DNA from: Sarcophilus harrisii
Taxonomy: Eukaryota; Chordata; Mammalia; Dasyuromorphia; Dasyuridae
NCBI RefSeq assembly: GCF_902635505.1
Contig: NC_045430.1
Location: forward strand, 1,676,677-1,740,676
Reading direction: 5' to 3'
Length of the DNA stretch: 64,000 nt
A program made the translations under genes and the position numbers. Positions 12,701 to 22,854 of this stretch are shown in pieces. The notes beneath the pieces are model-generated. The model had not been told where the DNA came from. It saw nothing but the letters and a program-made list of their open reading frames with translations, and made no database searches. How positions within the stretch are numbered: the first letter of the stretch is position 1; every line of letters starts with the position of its first letter.

Positions 12701-15700
12701 CCCTTCGTTTCAAGTGAGGTCGGGGAGACGCAGTGGTGGCCAAGGCCACAGGGCATTGGGGCAGGATTTGGATTCCCCCCAGAATGGCGCTGTGTTCTTC
12801 CCCCGGGGCCAGGCTGCCTTCCCAACCAGGGCTTGGAGAGTTTCCCGAGGGGCGTGATGGGCCGTCCCTCCCAGGGGCTTGGGAGAAGGCTGGCTGACCA
12901 CTGCACTTACAGTGTTTCTCCCGTTCAGGCGGAGGCCGGACTGTACAGCTCTCGGCTCTCCCAAAGCACCGGCCCTTCCCTGTCCTTGGGTGGCCTCCAT
13001 GGCCGCCCCCCCAGAAGGGTCCTTCCATCTGGGAGCAGCCGCCCCCCCAGACCATCCCCTACCCTCAGAGGTTGCTTCTGGTACAGGTAACACCCACTGC
13101 CGGGCTCACCGTAGAGGCCCGAGGGCAGGAGCTGTCTGGTGCCCCCAGTTCCTCCCAGGCTGCCCAACGCTGCACCACAGGCCTTCCTTCCATCAGTGTT
13201 TGACAGCACTGAGCCAGGTCCCTGAGGGCCAGGGGCTAAGATCTAGAGCCAGAAATCTAGGCCGGGACCACCTCCCCATAACTTACAGAGGAGGAAACTG
13301 GCTCGGGGTGAGAAAGCGGCTCGGCCGGGCTCCCACCGGTAGGGAGCAGAACCAGAATTCAGAGTCTGGGCCTCAGACTCGGAAGGGGAGGGCCGATAGC
13401 CCTGCATAGTAATTAGAGCATTGGGCAAGGAGGCCATACGGGCCATAGTAAAGGGGAGAGATGGGTTTTGAAGCCGGGTCCGAGGACCCCGGCCCCAGTG
13501 AGTCATCTCCCCACCGCCAGGCCAGGGAGCCTCCCAGCACCCCTGTCACCAGCAGTGGAATCAGGGTTCCAGTCCCAGCCTCCTCTCTGCCAGCCAGTGA
13601 ACTCAGAGGGTCCAGAAATCTCCAGAAAAGGCTCCCCAGTTCAGAGGTATCTTTATTAATCCTGGGTCACCGAGGAGGACACTGACCATTGCGCCTCGAT
13701 CCCATCCTCCGTCATCCCCCAAGGCCGAGCCAGGCCCCTCCTGGGACTCCCTCGGACTCTTAGGACTCGGCTGGGCCCGGCCCGGCCTCGAAGCCTTGAC
13801 CTGACAGAGCTGGGAGGCTCTGGGGATCGGGGGCAGGGGGACTTTGACTGCCCCTTGCAAGGTTATGTAAACACGTGACAAAAATCGATTGCTGACAGTT
13901 GGGCTTTGGGACTCTGGGATCCCTGCTGCCTGCTCCTCTGGGCTTGCCTAATCGCTGTTCCCGGTATGGTTGGGGAGAAACACCCCCACAGGCCATAAAT
14001 GGAAGACTCCAGGGTGGGGAGAAGAGGCCTGACCTTGGGGGGAGCTCCCAGTCAGCCTGGAGGTCAGGCCTCTGACTGGTGAGAAGCCTGGGCTGGGGGA
14101 AGGGGCCGGCACCTACTCCGTGACCCATTTCTCCCGCAGCCAGACCCAGCAAGCCGTGCCAGAGGGCGGAAGCCACTGCCCACTGCCAGGAGCCCAGCAC
14201 AGTGCCCTCGGCTGCCCGGGCTACCCAGCTGAATTTCTAAAAACTGGTGACAGAGCTGAAAGGGGCCCTGGAGGCCACAGCGTCCAGCCCTTCCCTCTTA
14301 CAGGTGTGGAAACTGAGGCCCAGAAAGGGGCAGGAACAGGGGAGGCTGTCCGACTTGTGTGTGAAGCAGAACCTTCAACAAGCAGGTATCCAGCTCTGCC
14401 TCCAGGGAGGCAAATGGAGGCCCTGCCTGTTCCCAGGCTCCCCTTTTCTTTGTCCCTAGGCCTCCGGCCCCTGGGCCCTGCCTCACCTCCTTGGGCTGCC
14501 CGAGAAGGCGCGTACCCTGAGCCAAGCACTCCGAGGTGCTGGGTCTTCTCTTCCCTGCAGGTGGGGGGCCAATCACGGCTCTCACCCAGCCCCGGCCCCA
14601 GAACCGGACAAACGACCTCAGGGACTGCATTCTAGGCAATCCAGGGCTCCCAGAGCTCGCCAGGCCCGGCTGGGGCTGGCTGTTTCCAAGTGCTCTGACA
14701 GAGAGCATCCCTCCTGAAGCCTCCCTTTCCACAAGCCTCCCAATCCCAAATTCTGGAAGCATTGCTGGCCCATTTTGCAGATCAGAAACACAAGAGTCTG
14801 GAAGTGAAGCGCCACCCGTGCCCCAGGCCCCTTCCCGACCCCCCAGTAAGGAAGGAGATCCTGCCAGGTTGCCTGCGGGAAGGGGAAAGAAACCATGTGC
14901 TCTGTCCCCCAGACTCTAAGACCCTCCCCCTTCCTCTGCACTCTGCCAGCCCCTCCCCAGGAACGGTTCTGGTTTCTGGCTTTAATTGTTTTAATAACAA
15001 AGCTAGGAAGGGCTTCTGTAGATTAGAGCTGGGCCGCAGCAAGCAGGACCCCCCCCCCCCAGGAGCTGCTCCCTCCTCCCTAACGGGACTTAGAGCAGAG
15101 GGGAGGGCGGGAGAAGGGGCCCGGCCAATGGCTCTCTGGGCCGGGGGACAGCCTGGGCACTGGGAAGGGTGGGTGCCGAGGTGGAAGAAGAGAGTTTGGA
15201 AGATGGGTGGGGGTGGGGCGGCCTGAAATCGCCCAGTTCAGCTCCCTTTTGACAGATGGGGAAACCGAGGCCCGGAACCGGGAACGATATGCGCGAGGTC
15301 TCCCAGGTGAGGGGAAGCTCCGAGCAAGGTGGGGAGAGAGCCAGTGGGGACGGCGGGCGATGCGGGCGGGAGGCGAGGGGGGGCGGCGCGCAGACCAGGC
15401 CGGAAAGCCTTAGGCACCTGGGGGCGTCCGTGGCTCGGGCCAATGGCCCCGGAGCCCCCCGGGGCAGGGCAGGAAGCCGGGACCCAACGGGACGGAGACC
15501 GCACGGAAGCGGGGAGCGGAGGTTGGAGGAGGGCTGCCAGAACTTCGGAGAAAGGGGAGCCCCCAGGGGCCGGAGAAGGGGAGGTGAGGAGCCCGCGCTC
15601 CCCGGCGCCGCCCCGGCCCCCAGCCCCCCAGCCCGCCCCGGCTCCTTACCTCTGGCGGCCAGCAGCGTGGCGAGGGCCAGCAGCGTGACGAGGGCCAGCA

Positions 15701-15734
15701 GCGCCAGCGGCCGCGGCGTCCAGGCCGGCTCCAT
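656..15734 (-). CDS. FBLN1: Fibulin-1, 5' part of gene (exons 1-2; continues off the left edge)
   Basis: Secreted calcium-binding glycoprotein of extracellular matrix and basement membranes. The family has a signal peptide, three anaphylatoxin-like modules, nine cbEGF modules and an alternatively spliced C-terminal module. Only the N-terminus is here: exon 1 (15650-15734) gives a 28-residue leucine/alanine-rich signal peptide, and exon 2 (656-761) gives the mature N-terminus VTADVLLEDCC and the start of the first anaphylatoxin-like module (DCSLPYASESKECR). Both junctions follow GT/AG (donor GGTAAGG, acceptor CCCTGCAG, donor GGTATAC) and the phases agree (1 in, 2 out). The exon 2 match to mammalian fibulin-1 is close to identity around the cysteines. 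The neighbour RIBC2 supports the identity through conserved gene order. Modules from exon 3 onward lie outside the window. Confidence 0.93.
950..1590 (+). mobile_element. L1 (LINE-1) ORF2 C-terminus and 3' end, relic
   Basis: Translation shows the end of marsupial L1 ORF2: KREKDLFIKNIAALFVVAKN, then [19 protein letters not shown] and DDFRKTWKDFHESM. A degraded 3' UTR follows. The frame is interrupted, so this is an old 5'-truncated copy inside FBLN1 intron 1, antisense to the gene. Confidence 0.88.
1908..2105. repeat. AT-rich tandem repeat, about 47-55 bp unit, 4 copies
   Basis: The motif TCTATTAAAACAAAGTTTAT recurs at 1908, 1963, 2014 and 2061, each followed by a T-rich stretch ending in TTTATTTTCATTT. 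Spacing shrinks from 55 to 51 to 47 bp because the T runs vary. Confidence 0.9.
2175..2525 (-). mobile_element. L1 3' end, relic
   Basis: Minus-strand translation retains L1 ORF2 C-terminal fragments (ADFRKIWEDLHKLTSSKTSR) with the usual following UTR text. It lies in opposite orientation to the relic at 950-1590 and is strongly diverged. Confidence 0.8.
2530..4800. other. Intronic sequence with MIR fragments, no gene seen
   Basis: Mostly unique intron sequence of FBLN1. MIR-like fragments in plus orientation are visible near 3570-3720 (CAGTTTCCTTCTCTGTAAAG) and 4595-4760. An open frame at 3281-3733 has no recognisable domain and overlaps the MIR, so I do not call it. Confidence 0.55.
4595..4760 (+). 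mobile_element. MIR SINE
   Basis: Runs from AGGTTCAAGTCC through CCTGGTGAGCGAGTCACTGA and a degenerate CAGTACCTACCTCCCAGGGT to GGCATGATATTGG. This is the order of a MIR core and tail. Confidence 0.75.
5035..5260 (+). mobile_element. LINE 3' relic (probably L1)
   Basis: Contains CCATCGGTTGAGAAACGGTT, then ATTATGGAATGTAATGGAA, resembling the 3' end of L1 ORF2 copies elsewhere in the window, but heavily diverged. It is followed at 5425-5500 by a TG/TA-rich simple repeat. Confidence 0.5.
6630..6760 (-). mobile_element. MIR SINE
   Basis: Contains GTGAAGTAGGTGCCATTAGC and CCCATTTTACAGGGGGGAAA followed by CTGAGGCAGA, the reverse-complement MIR core. Confidence 0.75.
7125..7290 (+). mobile_element. 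MIR SINE
   Basis: Contains GGGCAAGTCACTCCACTCTG, then CCTCGGTTTACTCAACTGTA and a GGGGATAATGATCCC segment, in MIR order. Confidence 0.75.
8310..8460 (-). mobile_element. MIR SINE next to minisatellite
   Basis: Reads ACACCTACTGTGTACCAGGC, then GAGCCTCACAATGGCCTGGG and TTTTACACTGGAGGAAACTG, a reverse-complement MIR. Its terminal CACCTACT...CCAGGCACT motif is the same text that is amplified just downstream. Confidence 0.8.
8465..8671. repeat. 29-bp minisatellite, 7 copies, derived from MIR end
   Basis: CACCTACT recurs at 8469, 8498, 8527, 8556, 8585, 8614 and 8643, an exact 29-bp period. The unit is CACCTACTAGGGGCCAGGCA followed by CTGAGGAAG. The four middle copies are almost identical and the outer copies are more diverged, a pattern of expansion from the centre. 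Confidence 0.95.
8680..15220. other. GC-rich FBLN1 intron 1, no exon seen
   Basis: Strongly GC-rich intron approaching the FBLN1 promoter. It contains short MIR fragments (about 10235-10350, 10960-11100, 14270-14400) recognisable by CAGATGGGGAAACTGAGG-type text. A short degenerate GGATCAAACAGATCCATCAA duplication lies at 11370-11440. Long open frames are present on both strands but lack domain signatures. Confidence 0.5.
10960..11100 (-). mobile_element. MIR SINE
   Basis: CCTTTTGACAGATGGGGAAA text inside GACAGATGGGGAAACTGAGG, followed by a diverged reverse MIR core. Confidence 0.65.
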
Positions 15735-16560
15735 GGGCCCGGGACACGGGGACGGGGGCGAACCCCTGCGCGCACAAAGGCGTCCGGGGGCAGCGGCGGC
15801 CCGGCTCCTTCCCTCGGACGCGGGGGCCGCGGAGGGTCAGCGAGCGGGGGTGCGGGGCCACGTGGGGAGTGTGCCACTTGGATGGGCGCGGGGGAGGGCG
15901 CGGGGGTGCCACGGTCCCGGGCCGCCCGCCTGGCTCTGTCCCGAAGAGCGACCAGCCCAGCTCCTTTCAATTATCCCGCCTGGAAGCGCTCTGGCCGGAG
16001 CCCAGCCTGGGCTGGGGGGAGCCCGCGATGGGGAGGGGGCGGGCAGGGCCGGCTGGGGGCGGGGCGGGCCGGGGGCGGGCCGAGCCCCGGACTAATTGCA
16101 GCAGGCCGCTCCCGGCCGGATTTCTGGCTCCATCCGTCTCGTTCTGCCCCCGTTTCGGGGTTCTTTAAAAACAAAACTCTCTCTTGGCGGCGCGGTCTCC
16201 GCTGGGTGCCTCAGTCTCTCTGGCTGCCCTTTGCGCCCCTTCCCTCCCTGAGCCAGCGTCCCTCCCCTTCCCTCTCCCTGCTTTCTAAAAGTGGGGAGGG
16301 GAGGGGGCCTCGGCCGGATTGCTCCAAAGCCCCCCTCACTCCCCCTCACTCCTGGCAGGCCGAGAGGCTTCGCAAACGGCCTTCGCGCTGCCAGCCTCCG
16401 GGACCGGCCTCCGAGACGCGGCCCAGCCTGCCGCGGGGGACTTCCCGGCATGGGGAGCCCGCTCCCTCCCCCGGCCCCCGCCCCGAGCGCTCCCTCCCCC
16501 CACTTAGACAAGGTCTTTCCTTGTCTGCACTTTGTCCCCTTCAAAGCCACTTATCGCGGG
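15300..16560. promoter_or_regulatory. FBLN1: FBLN1 CpG-island promoter region
   Basis: A dense CpG stretch surrounds the exon 1 start codon (15734) and extends upstream of it (to the right, as the gene is on the minus strand). It contains several GGGCGG/GGGGCGGGGC boxes near 16035-16075. No TATA box is evident. The transcription start cannot be placed exactly by eye, but 15.75-16.2 kb is the likely zone. Confidence 0.75.
15650..15734 (-). CDS. FBLN1: FBLN1 exon 1, signal peptide
   Basis: ATG at 15734 on the minus strand opens a 28-residue stretch with a short polar start (MEPAWTPRP) followed by a Leu/Ala core, typical of a cleavable signal peptide. It ends AGA-G at the donor GTAAGG (G at 15649). 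The phase-1 end joins exon 2 to give Val-Thr-Ala-Asp, close to the Val-Asp-Ala-Asp after the human signal peptide. The primary sequence is not conserved, as usual for signal peptides, so the assignment rests on position, phase and CpG-island context. Confidence 0.88.
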
Positions 16561-16659
16561 CATTGTTCTGCATTCGACTTATCTGGCCGCGGCTTATCAG
16601 CCCCCCAAGTGCGGGCACTAGGGGGGCACGACCTCATCTTATCCCAGATCAGCAGGCGA

Positions 16660-17490
16660 TGGTGGCTCTTTCTGTCTCTGTGTGTGTCTCTTTCCCCTTC
16701 CCCTTTCCTCTCCCTCCCTTCTTCTCTGTCTCTCATTCTCTGTCTCTTCTATCTCTGACGGTCTCTCATCTTCTGTCTCGCTCTCTCTCATTCTTTGTGT
16801 GTCTGTCTTTTCTCAGTCTCTCTCAACCTTTTTCTCTTTCATTCTTTGTCTCTCGGTGTCTCTCTCCTCTCCCTATCCATCCGTCTCATCCTTTCTCTCT
16901 TTTTCATTCTGTCTCTTTCATTCTTCCTGTCTCTCTCTATCTCTGGTCTCTGTCTCTGTCTCCTCTCCCTGTCCATCTTTCTCTTATCTTCTGTCTCATC
17001 CTTTCTTTATCTGTCTCTCTCTCTCATTCTCTCTCTCCGTGTGTGTCTCTGTCTCTGTTCTCCTTGTATCTCTGATTCTTTCTCCTTTTCATTCTCTCTC
17101 TGTCTCTCTCCTTTTCCTGTCCATCTGTCTCTCATCCTTTCTTTGTCTCTCTGTCTCTCATTCTCTGTGTGTGTCACTGTCTCTCTTCTCCCTGCCTCAT
17201 TCTTTGTTTTTCTCTGTCTCTGCTCTCCCTGCCCATCTGTGTCTCTCATCCTTTCTCACTTCTTCCTGTCTCATGCTGTCTCTTTTATGCTTTCTGAATG
17301 TGTGTGTGCCTCTCTCTCCTCTCCCTGTCTCATCCTATCTCTGTGCCTGTCTCGTGCCTTCTCTGTCTCTGACTCTTATTCTTTCTCTGTCTCTCTCTCC
17401 CCGTCTGTCTCTTTCCCCTTCTTTCTCCCTCCCCCTCTCTCTTTCATCATCTCTGTTCCTCTCTCTTACTCTTTCATCTCTCCTTCCTGA
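16660..17490. repeat. Polypyrimidine simple-repeat tract (TCTC/TGTCTC-rich)
   Basis: About 830 bp made almost wholly of TCTC, TGTCTC and CATTCTTTC variants on the plus strand. It starts about 0.9 kb upstream of the FBLN1 start codon. The long Ser/Leu-rich open frames across it are by-products of the repeat. Confidence 0.95.
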
Positions 17491-17832
17491 AAGTGGAATA
17501 GCTGATAACTGACCCTCAGCCCCGAACCCCTGACCTCTGAGCACATAGGGCTCTCTCTTAGGTTTGGGTCAACAACCAGTACATACCCTAGCAATGGCAG
17601 CACCTGGAGGGGAGGGAACAGGCTCATGGGCAAAGAGGGGGCCTAATTAACACGTTGGGGGAGGGGGTGTGGGATGGGATCATTTTCTTGACAACCCGAG
17701 ATGTAATTGCAGAGCCTCGCAGGAAACTGAAAATGCTCCATCAGAGCAGCCTCGTTGCATGCTTTTAAGGTTTGCAGAGCACTTTATGTCTGTTCTCCCG
17801 AAGAAGCAGAGAAGATCACTCCAGGGCTCAGC

Positions 17833-18079
17833 ACACAGCTTTGGGGAAGCAGGGCCCCACCCTGGGCACACAGCCGGGAGGAAGTGGAACCCCACCGCGG
17901 GAACACAGCTGGGGGGAAGTGAACCCTACCGCGGGCACATAGCTGGGGGGGGGGGGGAAGCGGAGCCCCACCCGGGCACACAGCTGGGGGAGAACGGAGA
18001 CCCACCTGGGCACACAGCTGGGGGAGAACAGAGCCCCACCCTGGCACACAGCTGGGGGGGAGCAGAGTCCTTCTCTGCC
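17833..18079. repeat. About 35-bp minisatellite, 7 copies
   Basis: ACACAGC/ACATAGC recurs at 17833, 17868, 17903, 17937, 17978, 18012 and 18046. Most steps are 34-35 bp, with one 41-bp step caused by a G-run expansion at 17945-17958. The unit reads roughly CACACAGCTGGGGGAGAACA followed by GAGCCCCACCCTGGG. Confidence 0.92.
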
Positions 18080-18339
18080 TTCCCTTCCCTCTGCTGCCCC
18101 AGCTAGTGACCGGGGGGGGGGGCAGTCACCCTCCCTGCCCAAACCCCTTTGAGAAGGAGTGAACATGTGGTAGTCCCGTCTTCCCTGAAAGGCTGGAGAG
18201 AAGTGACAGGCATCTCGGAGCTTGCCAAGTTCCTACTCCAGGAGGATGACCTGGTAGGGACATGCAGGAGGAGGCATCTCCCTGCAATGGAATTCTGAAA
18301 TCCCTTCTCACCCAAGAGCTAAGGTCCTAAAGGGCAGCA

Positions 18340-18400
18340 AGTCAAAACGCCTCATTTTACAGATGGGGAAACTGAGGCTTGCCCCGAGTTCCCGAGAAGG
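18340..18400 (-). mobile_element. MIR fragment
   Basis: CATTTTACAGATGGGGAAAC followed by TGAGGCTTGCCC, the conserved core of a reverse-oriented MIR. Confidence 0.65.
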
Positions 18401-21400
18401 TCCCTGACTTCCAGGTCCCAGCTTCTCACCTCATCATCACGACTCTCATCTGGTGAGCATTAAGTGTTAGAAAAAGCACTTTCCTCATGACAAGCCTGAG
18501 CGGAAGGTGCTCAAATCCCTCCACAGATGAGAAAGCCAGAGATCCCAGTGACCTTTCATTTTCTGAAGCTCAGTTTCCTCGTCTGTCAGATGAGACTGTG
18601 GCCCAGACAGTTTCCCACGTCCCTGCCAGCCTTAAATCTATGACTAGGTAGTCAGTCAGTTGATAGGGCTCTGTTGGGCACCTACTATGTCCCAGCACTG
18701 GACCAAGCGGTGCTGGATTACCCACCTCCCCGGTGTGCCCACCCAGAGATCGGGTCCTTTCCATAGTCCGTGCTCCACTTCTGCTGACTTAGCCCTCATG
18801 GGAGCCCAGCCAGGCCCATATCGGTCTGTGAGGAGCTGGAGCCTTTAGAAAGGGAACCCACGTTCTTCCTCCATGAAGAAGGCACAAGAACTGGGAAGAA
18901 AAGCAATCAAAGCCAGCTGTAGACCCACTGGGTTCTCTGGTCAGAGGCAGCCCCGAAGTCCCAGAGGGTGAAGTTGGATAAACTGCATGATGGAGAAATT
19001 AGTCCTTGAGATATAAAATGGGTAGTGACATGGAGGGGGAAGGGGAAGAGAAGGGGGCAGAAGGGACCCTTGGTACCGAGAGTGAGGGGATAGTTCTGGG
19101 AGGGGCCCAGGACCAGTCAGGGATTGAACTGCAGCAAGATAGATGGACCAAGGGCAATCTAAAGGGAGGAACCAAAGCTGTTCCCGGCTCCCATCCTAGC
19201 CCCCCACTCAAACTCAGGAGGACGTCATTTCTGTTTCAGGGCCCTGGGGACGAGGGCTCCACGACCTGGCTGAGCAAGCTGGTCTCTGTCTTTAATGCAT
19301 CTCAGACAGAGCCAGGGAATTCTCCACAGCACAACCTCATCTAAGCCCCTGACTGAGATCCAGCCCCCAGCCTTCCCACCAGCCTGGGTAATGGGGAACA
19401 GCTGGCCCCCATGTTTGCCTAGTAATTGTTCACAAGCCTGTCACAGAGCGCGTGCTCCATGCACACAAACAAGCAGGAGATTCTGAACTTGGCCTTGGGC
19501 CCCCTCTGCTTTCCTTCCTTGGGGATCCCATTTCTGTGGGACTCCCTGTCAGGAGAAGGAAGATGCTCCCATCATCCCCCGCATCCTGGGTCCCTTTCCC
19601 TGCATCCCCCTCTTCTTTCTTCCATCTCCTTAAGCCTTTCTCCTCCTACCTCTGATGGATCTGCTGAGCAGCTTGTGTAGATGGCTTCCACAGTTGTACC
19701 TCAGCCCACCTTCTCTCAAACAGCAGCCCTGCAACTCCCTCCCTGATGTCCTCCAGCACCTCCAACTCCCCAATCACCGTACCCCAAAATGTGCCTCTGC
19801 CTGGCTTCCCCGTGGGGGTTCCATCACCTCCAGCCTCCCAGGCCATCTTTGCCTCCCACACCCCATCACTTGTGCAATTGCATCCTTCTCAATAGTTCCC
19901 CATGTCTTCCTGACCCCCCAGCTCCTCCGTCAGCACCTTCCCTCTGCCTAACCAGGCAAGTGATGGTTCCTGAACATTTGGGGAAAGAAGCAGATTTCCT
20001 GAAGTTGAAGAAGGTTCCACTGGGCACGGGAGGGCAGGCAGGGGAAGGCAGGCAGGGGAGGGCAGACTAAACTCATCATCTCTATTCCCTCCATAGCTTT
20101 ACTGGCTTCCTGGCTGAAGATGGCACTTAACTGGATTTTGAGGAAGCATTTCACAAGGCCTCTGGTGAGCAGAGAGGAAATCATCAGGGGGACCTGAAAC
20201 AGCTTTGGGTGGCCAGACCCAGCCTCCCCCTGGGAGGAGGTTTCTAGTGGGGTGCCCCAAGATCCAGCTGTGGCCCTCCGCTGGGAGTCAACTCAAGGAA
20301 TGTTTCCTGACTGGCTGGCTGAACGTTTCCATCAAAGCTCTGGACAAAGGCAGGGACGGCATCTCCATCAAAGGGATGGACAGGAGGCTGGGAGGGAGAC
20401 TGCCCCGGGGTACTACGGTTCTTAGAAGACTGGAGTTGGCTGGAACATGAGTCAGAGCACAGAAGACAGGATGATGAGCTCCAGGCCTGCACTTGGGCTT
20501 CAAAAGCCAGAGGCGAATGATTAGGGTGGGATGGGCTTGCAGATTCAGTTCCCCATGGGCCCAGTTCCCAGAGACAGGAACAGCATGGGAGGGGAGAGAT
20601 TCTCTGAAGAGGGTGGTTTGATTCGGGAAACGTGGGGCCTGGCAATGGCCAAAAGCATCCCCCCCTCAGCTTTCTCCTCCGAGCACCAAGCTCCCCACTT
20701 CCATGCAGTTAGAAGTTACCCATTAACTTCTCTCTGCTCTCTAGTAAGCCATTTTCTGTGCTTCGGGGAGACAGAACAGCTGGTTGTGTGCTCCAGGGAG
20801 ACAGAACAGCTGGTCACTCTTCTGAAGAAAGCCTCTCCGTTGGCAATTGTGAAGCTTTTCTCTTGTGGGATTAAAAAATAACTCCATTTGTTTAAGAATT
20901 TTAAAAGCTACGTGGACTTCTCTGTAGAGAAGGGACTTTGGGAATCCTTCCTCCCCCAGGCTGATCAGGCTTCAGTTAATGAACCCCAGCATCATTCCCT
21001 GGGCTTTCACAAAGAAGAGGAATGAGTGACCAGCAGTTGGGGGCTACAAAATGTAGAAGAGACATCCAAAATTAAGTGGGAGGGGGCACTGGGGCTGAAG
21101 AAAAGCCAAGGGGGAACAAGGAATCTTAGGTGAGTGTTGCTCCCCCCAAGAAGACTAAATGCAAAGAGTGTGGAAGGTCTCTGGCTGTGAACTGGTTCTC
21201 AAAGGGGGAGGGATCGTTGTGCTGCACACACATCCACTGCCCGACTCTCAAACCCAAGCCTTCATCGAGGGGGAAAAGTTAAAGTTTCACAATTGTTGTC
21301 AAACCACTGAATGTTTGATTGTTTTGGTTTGTTTTTGTTTTTTTTTATAAAGCCTAGCTGTCCTTTTTCTCCAACCACTGTCTCTGTTTTGTGTGTCTGC

Positions 21401-21404
21401 GCGT

Positions 21405-21836
21405 GAGAGAGAAGCAGAGACAGAGAAAGAGACAGAATAAAAGAGAGAAAGAAACAGAAAGACAAAAGAGACACCCATAGAGGGGAGGAGAGAGAAACAG
21501 AGACAGAGAGAGAAAGGAAAAGGAAGAAAGAGAGAGGAAGAAGGACAAAAGAAGGGACACAGACACACAGAAAGAAAGGGAAGAAGGAGGAGAAAGGGGA
21601 GGGAGAAGAAAAAAGAAGAGAGACAAAGAAAGAGAAACAGACAAAAAAAGAATAAAAAGAGGAAGAAGGAAAAAGAAGGGAGAGAGAAAGAGAGAGAGGA
21701 AGAAGAAAAAAAGAAGGGAAACAGGGAAATGAAGTAAAAGAGAAAAAGGCAGGGAAAGAGAAAGAAAAAAGGAAGGATGAAAGAAAAAGAAGGAAAAGGA
21801 AGGAAAAAAGAAAAGGAAGAAGGAAAGAAGAACTCT
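21405..21836. repeat. Polypurine tract (GA/GAAA-rich)
   Basis: About 430 bp almost entirely A and G on the plus strand (GAGAGAGAAG, GAAAGAGAAA variants). It is a complex purine repeat opposite in strand polarity to the tract at 16.66-17.49 kb. Confidence 0.93.
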
Positions 21837-21839
21837 TAT

Positions 21840-22850
21840 GTTCACTATATAACACCTCATATAGGGAAGACACAAATACAAAGTGGGAGATGGTTTGCTG
21901 TATCAGGGAGCTGTTGTTTTAGTAGGCAGCGGCCTCGAGGAAGGAGCAGTTCTTAACCCTGGCTCTTTATGGCCCACAGTCCTTCTCACCTGTGGCTCTT
22001 CCCCAGCACTGTCCTTGGTTACAGACTGGCCAGCTGAGCAGGACATGCCGTTGAGTTTTGGACAACACTGAATCCTCCCTCCACCCCACTGTTGGGTGTC
22101 TTCCTGCTCCTGTGGTGAATGAACACACCTTTATCCTCCAGTCCCAAGTCACCCCTCTGTTCCACAGCTTTCCTTGGCTCCCCATTGAGTAATGCACAAT
22201 TATTGCGCCACTAACAGGCGAAGGTCTTCGGCAGCCTGGCTGCGGTTTGCCTGACTGGCTTCGTCAGGAGGAGAGCACTGTTAACTTCAGAGGGGATTTT
22301 CAACTGAACTACAGCTGGGAGTTTAGAATTCTGTGAGAGGAGGCACCCAGTAGGTGGTTTTTGCAAGGAATGTAGCTGAGAAGGGGAGGAGAGAGATAAA
22401 TGGTAGCAGGGAAGGGGGTAAAGGGAGGATTTTATAAGGATGGGGAGACGTAGGAAGCGAGAAAAGAGCTAATAGATGGAGAGATTAAAGATGAGGAGAA
22501 GTGGGGGGTATAAGATGGAGAGGGTGCTCTAGGAAGGTTGGCCACAACCTCATGTGAGACAGAAGTAAGGGAGGAAATTGGTGTCGGTGACGTGATGGGA
22601 GAAAGGGAGAAGAAAGAGTTCTTAGTGAATGGCCTCAGTGTTTTAGGTCGATATTAGGTGAGATCATCATCGAGGAGGGCGGGAGGAGGGCAGCCAGGAG
22701 GCACTAGGAGAAGGGTGAACAGCTGGTGCAGCCACCACGGAGAATGGGGGAGTCGGATGTCCTTGTGGCAGGGAGGTTCTTTGTGCAAGAGCAGAGGAGA
22801 GCATAGTGATTCCAAACACCCACACTTGGACCCCAAGATTCCATGCTGAC
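21840..22850. other. Intergenic, no gene seen
   Basis: Unique or highly diverged sequence with no recognisable exon. The stretch at about 22330-22600 is purine-rich (GGGAGACGTAGGAAGCGAGA type) and may be an old unclassified repeat. Confidence 0.45.
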
Positions 22851-22854
22851 CTTA

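Larger units (their letters stand above)
762..15649 (-). other. FBLN1: FBLN1 intron 1 (14.9 kb)
   Basis: The long first intron between the signal-peptide exon and exon 2. Its left part (about 0.9-2.5 kb) is AT-rich and made of L1 relics and an AT-rich tandem repeat. From about 5.6 kb to exon 1 it becomes strongly GC-rich, with scattered MIR fragments and a MIR-related minisatellite. I saw no further coding exon in it by eye. Confidence 0.8.
17490..21400. other. Intergenic sequence upstream of FBLN1, no gene seen
   Basis: Contains the 17.83-18.08 kb minisatellite, MIR-like fragments near 18340-18400 and 18560-18640, and a two-copy duplication of GGGAGACAGAACAGCTGGT at about 20765-20815. I see no exon with a recognisable protein. 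Confidence 0.5.

Noticed and set aside
15256-16095. 279-codon open frame across the FBLN1 promoter
   Set aside because: Gly/Arg/Pro-rich frame in a CpG island with no family signature; antisense to the real exon 1.
16682-17512. Long Ser/Leu-rich open frames on the plus strand
   Set aside because: Products of the TCTC simple repeat; no start context, no domain, frames overlap each other.
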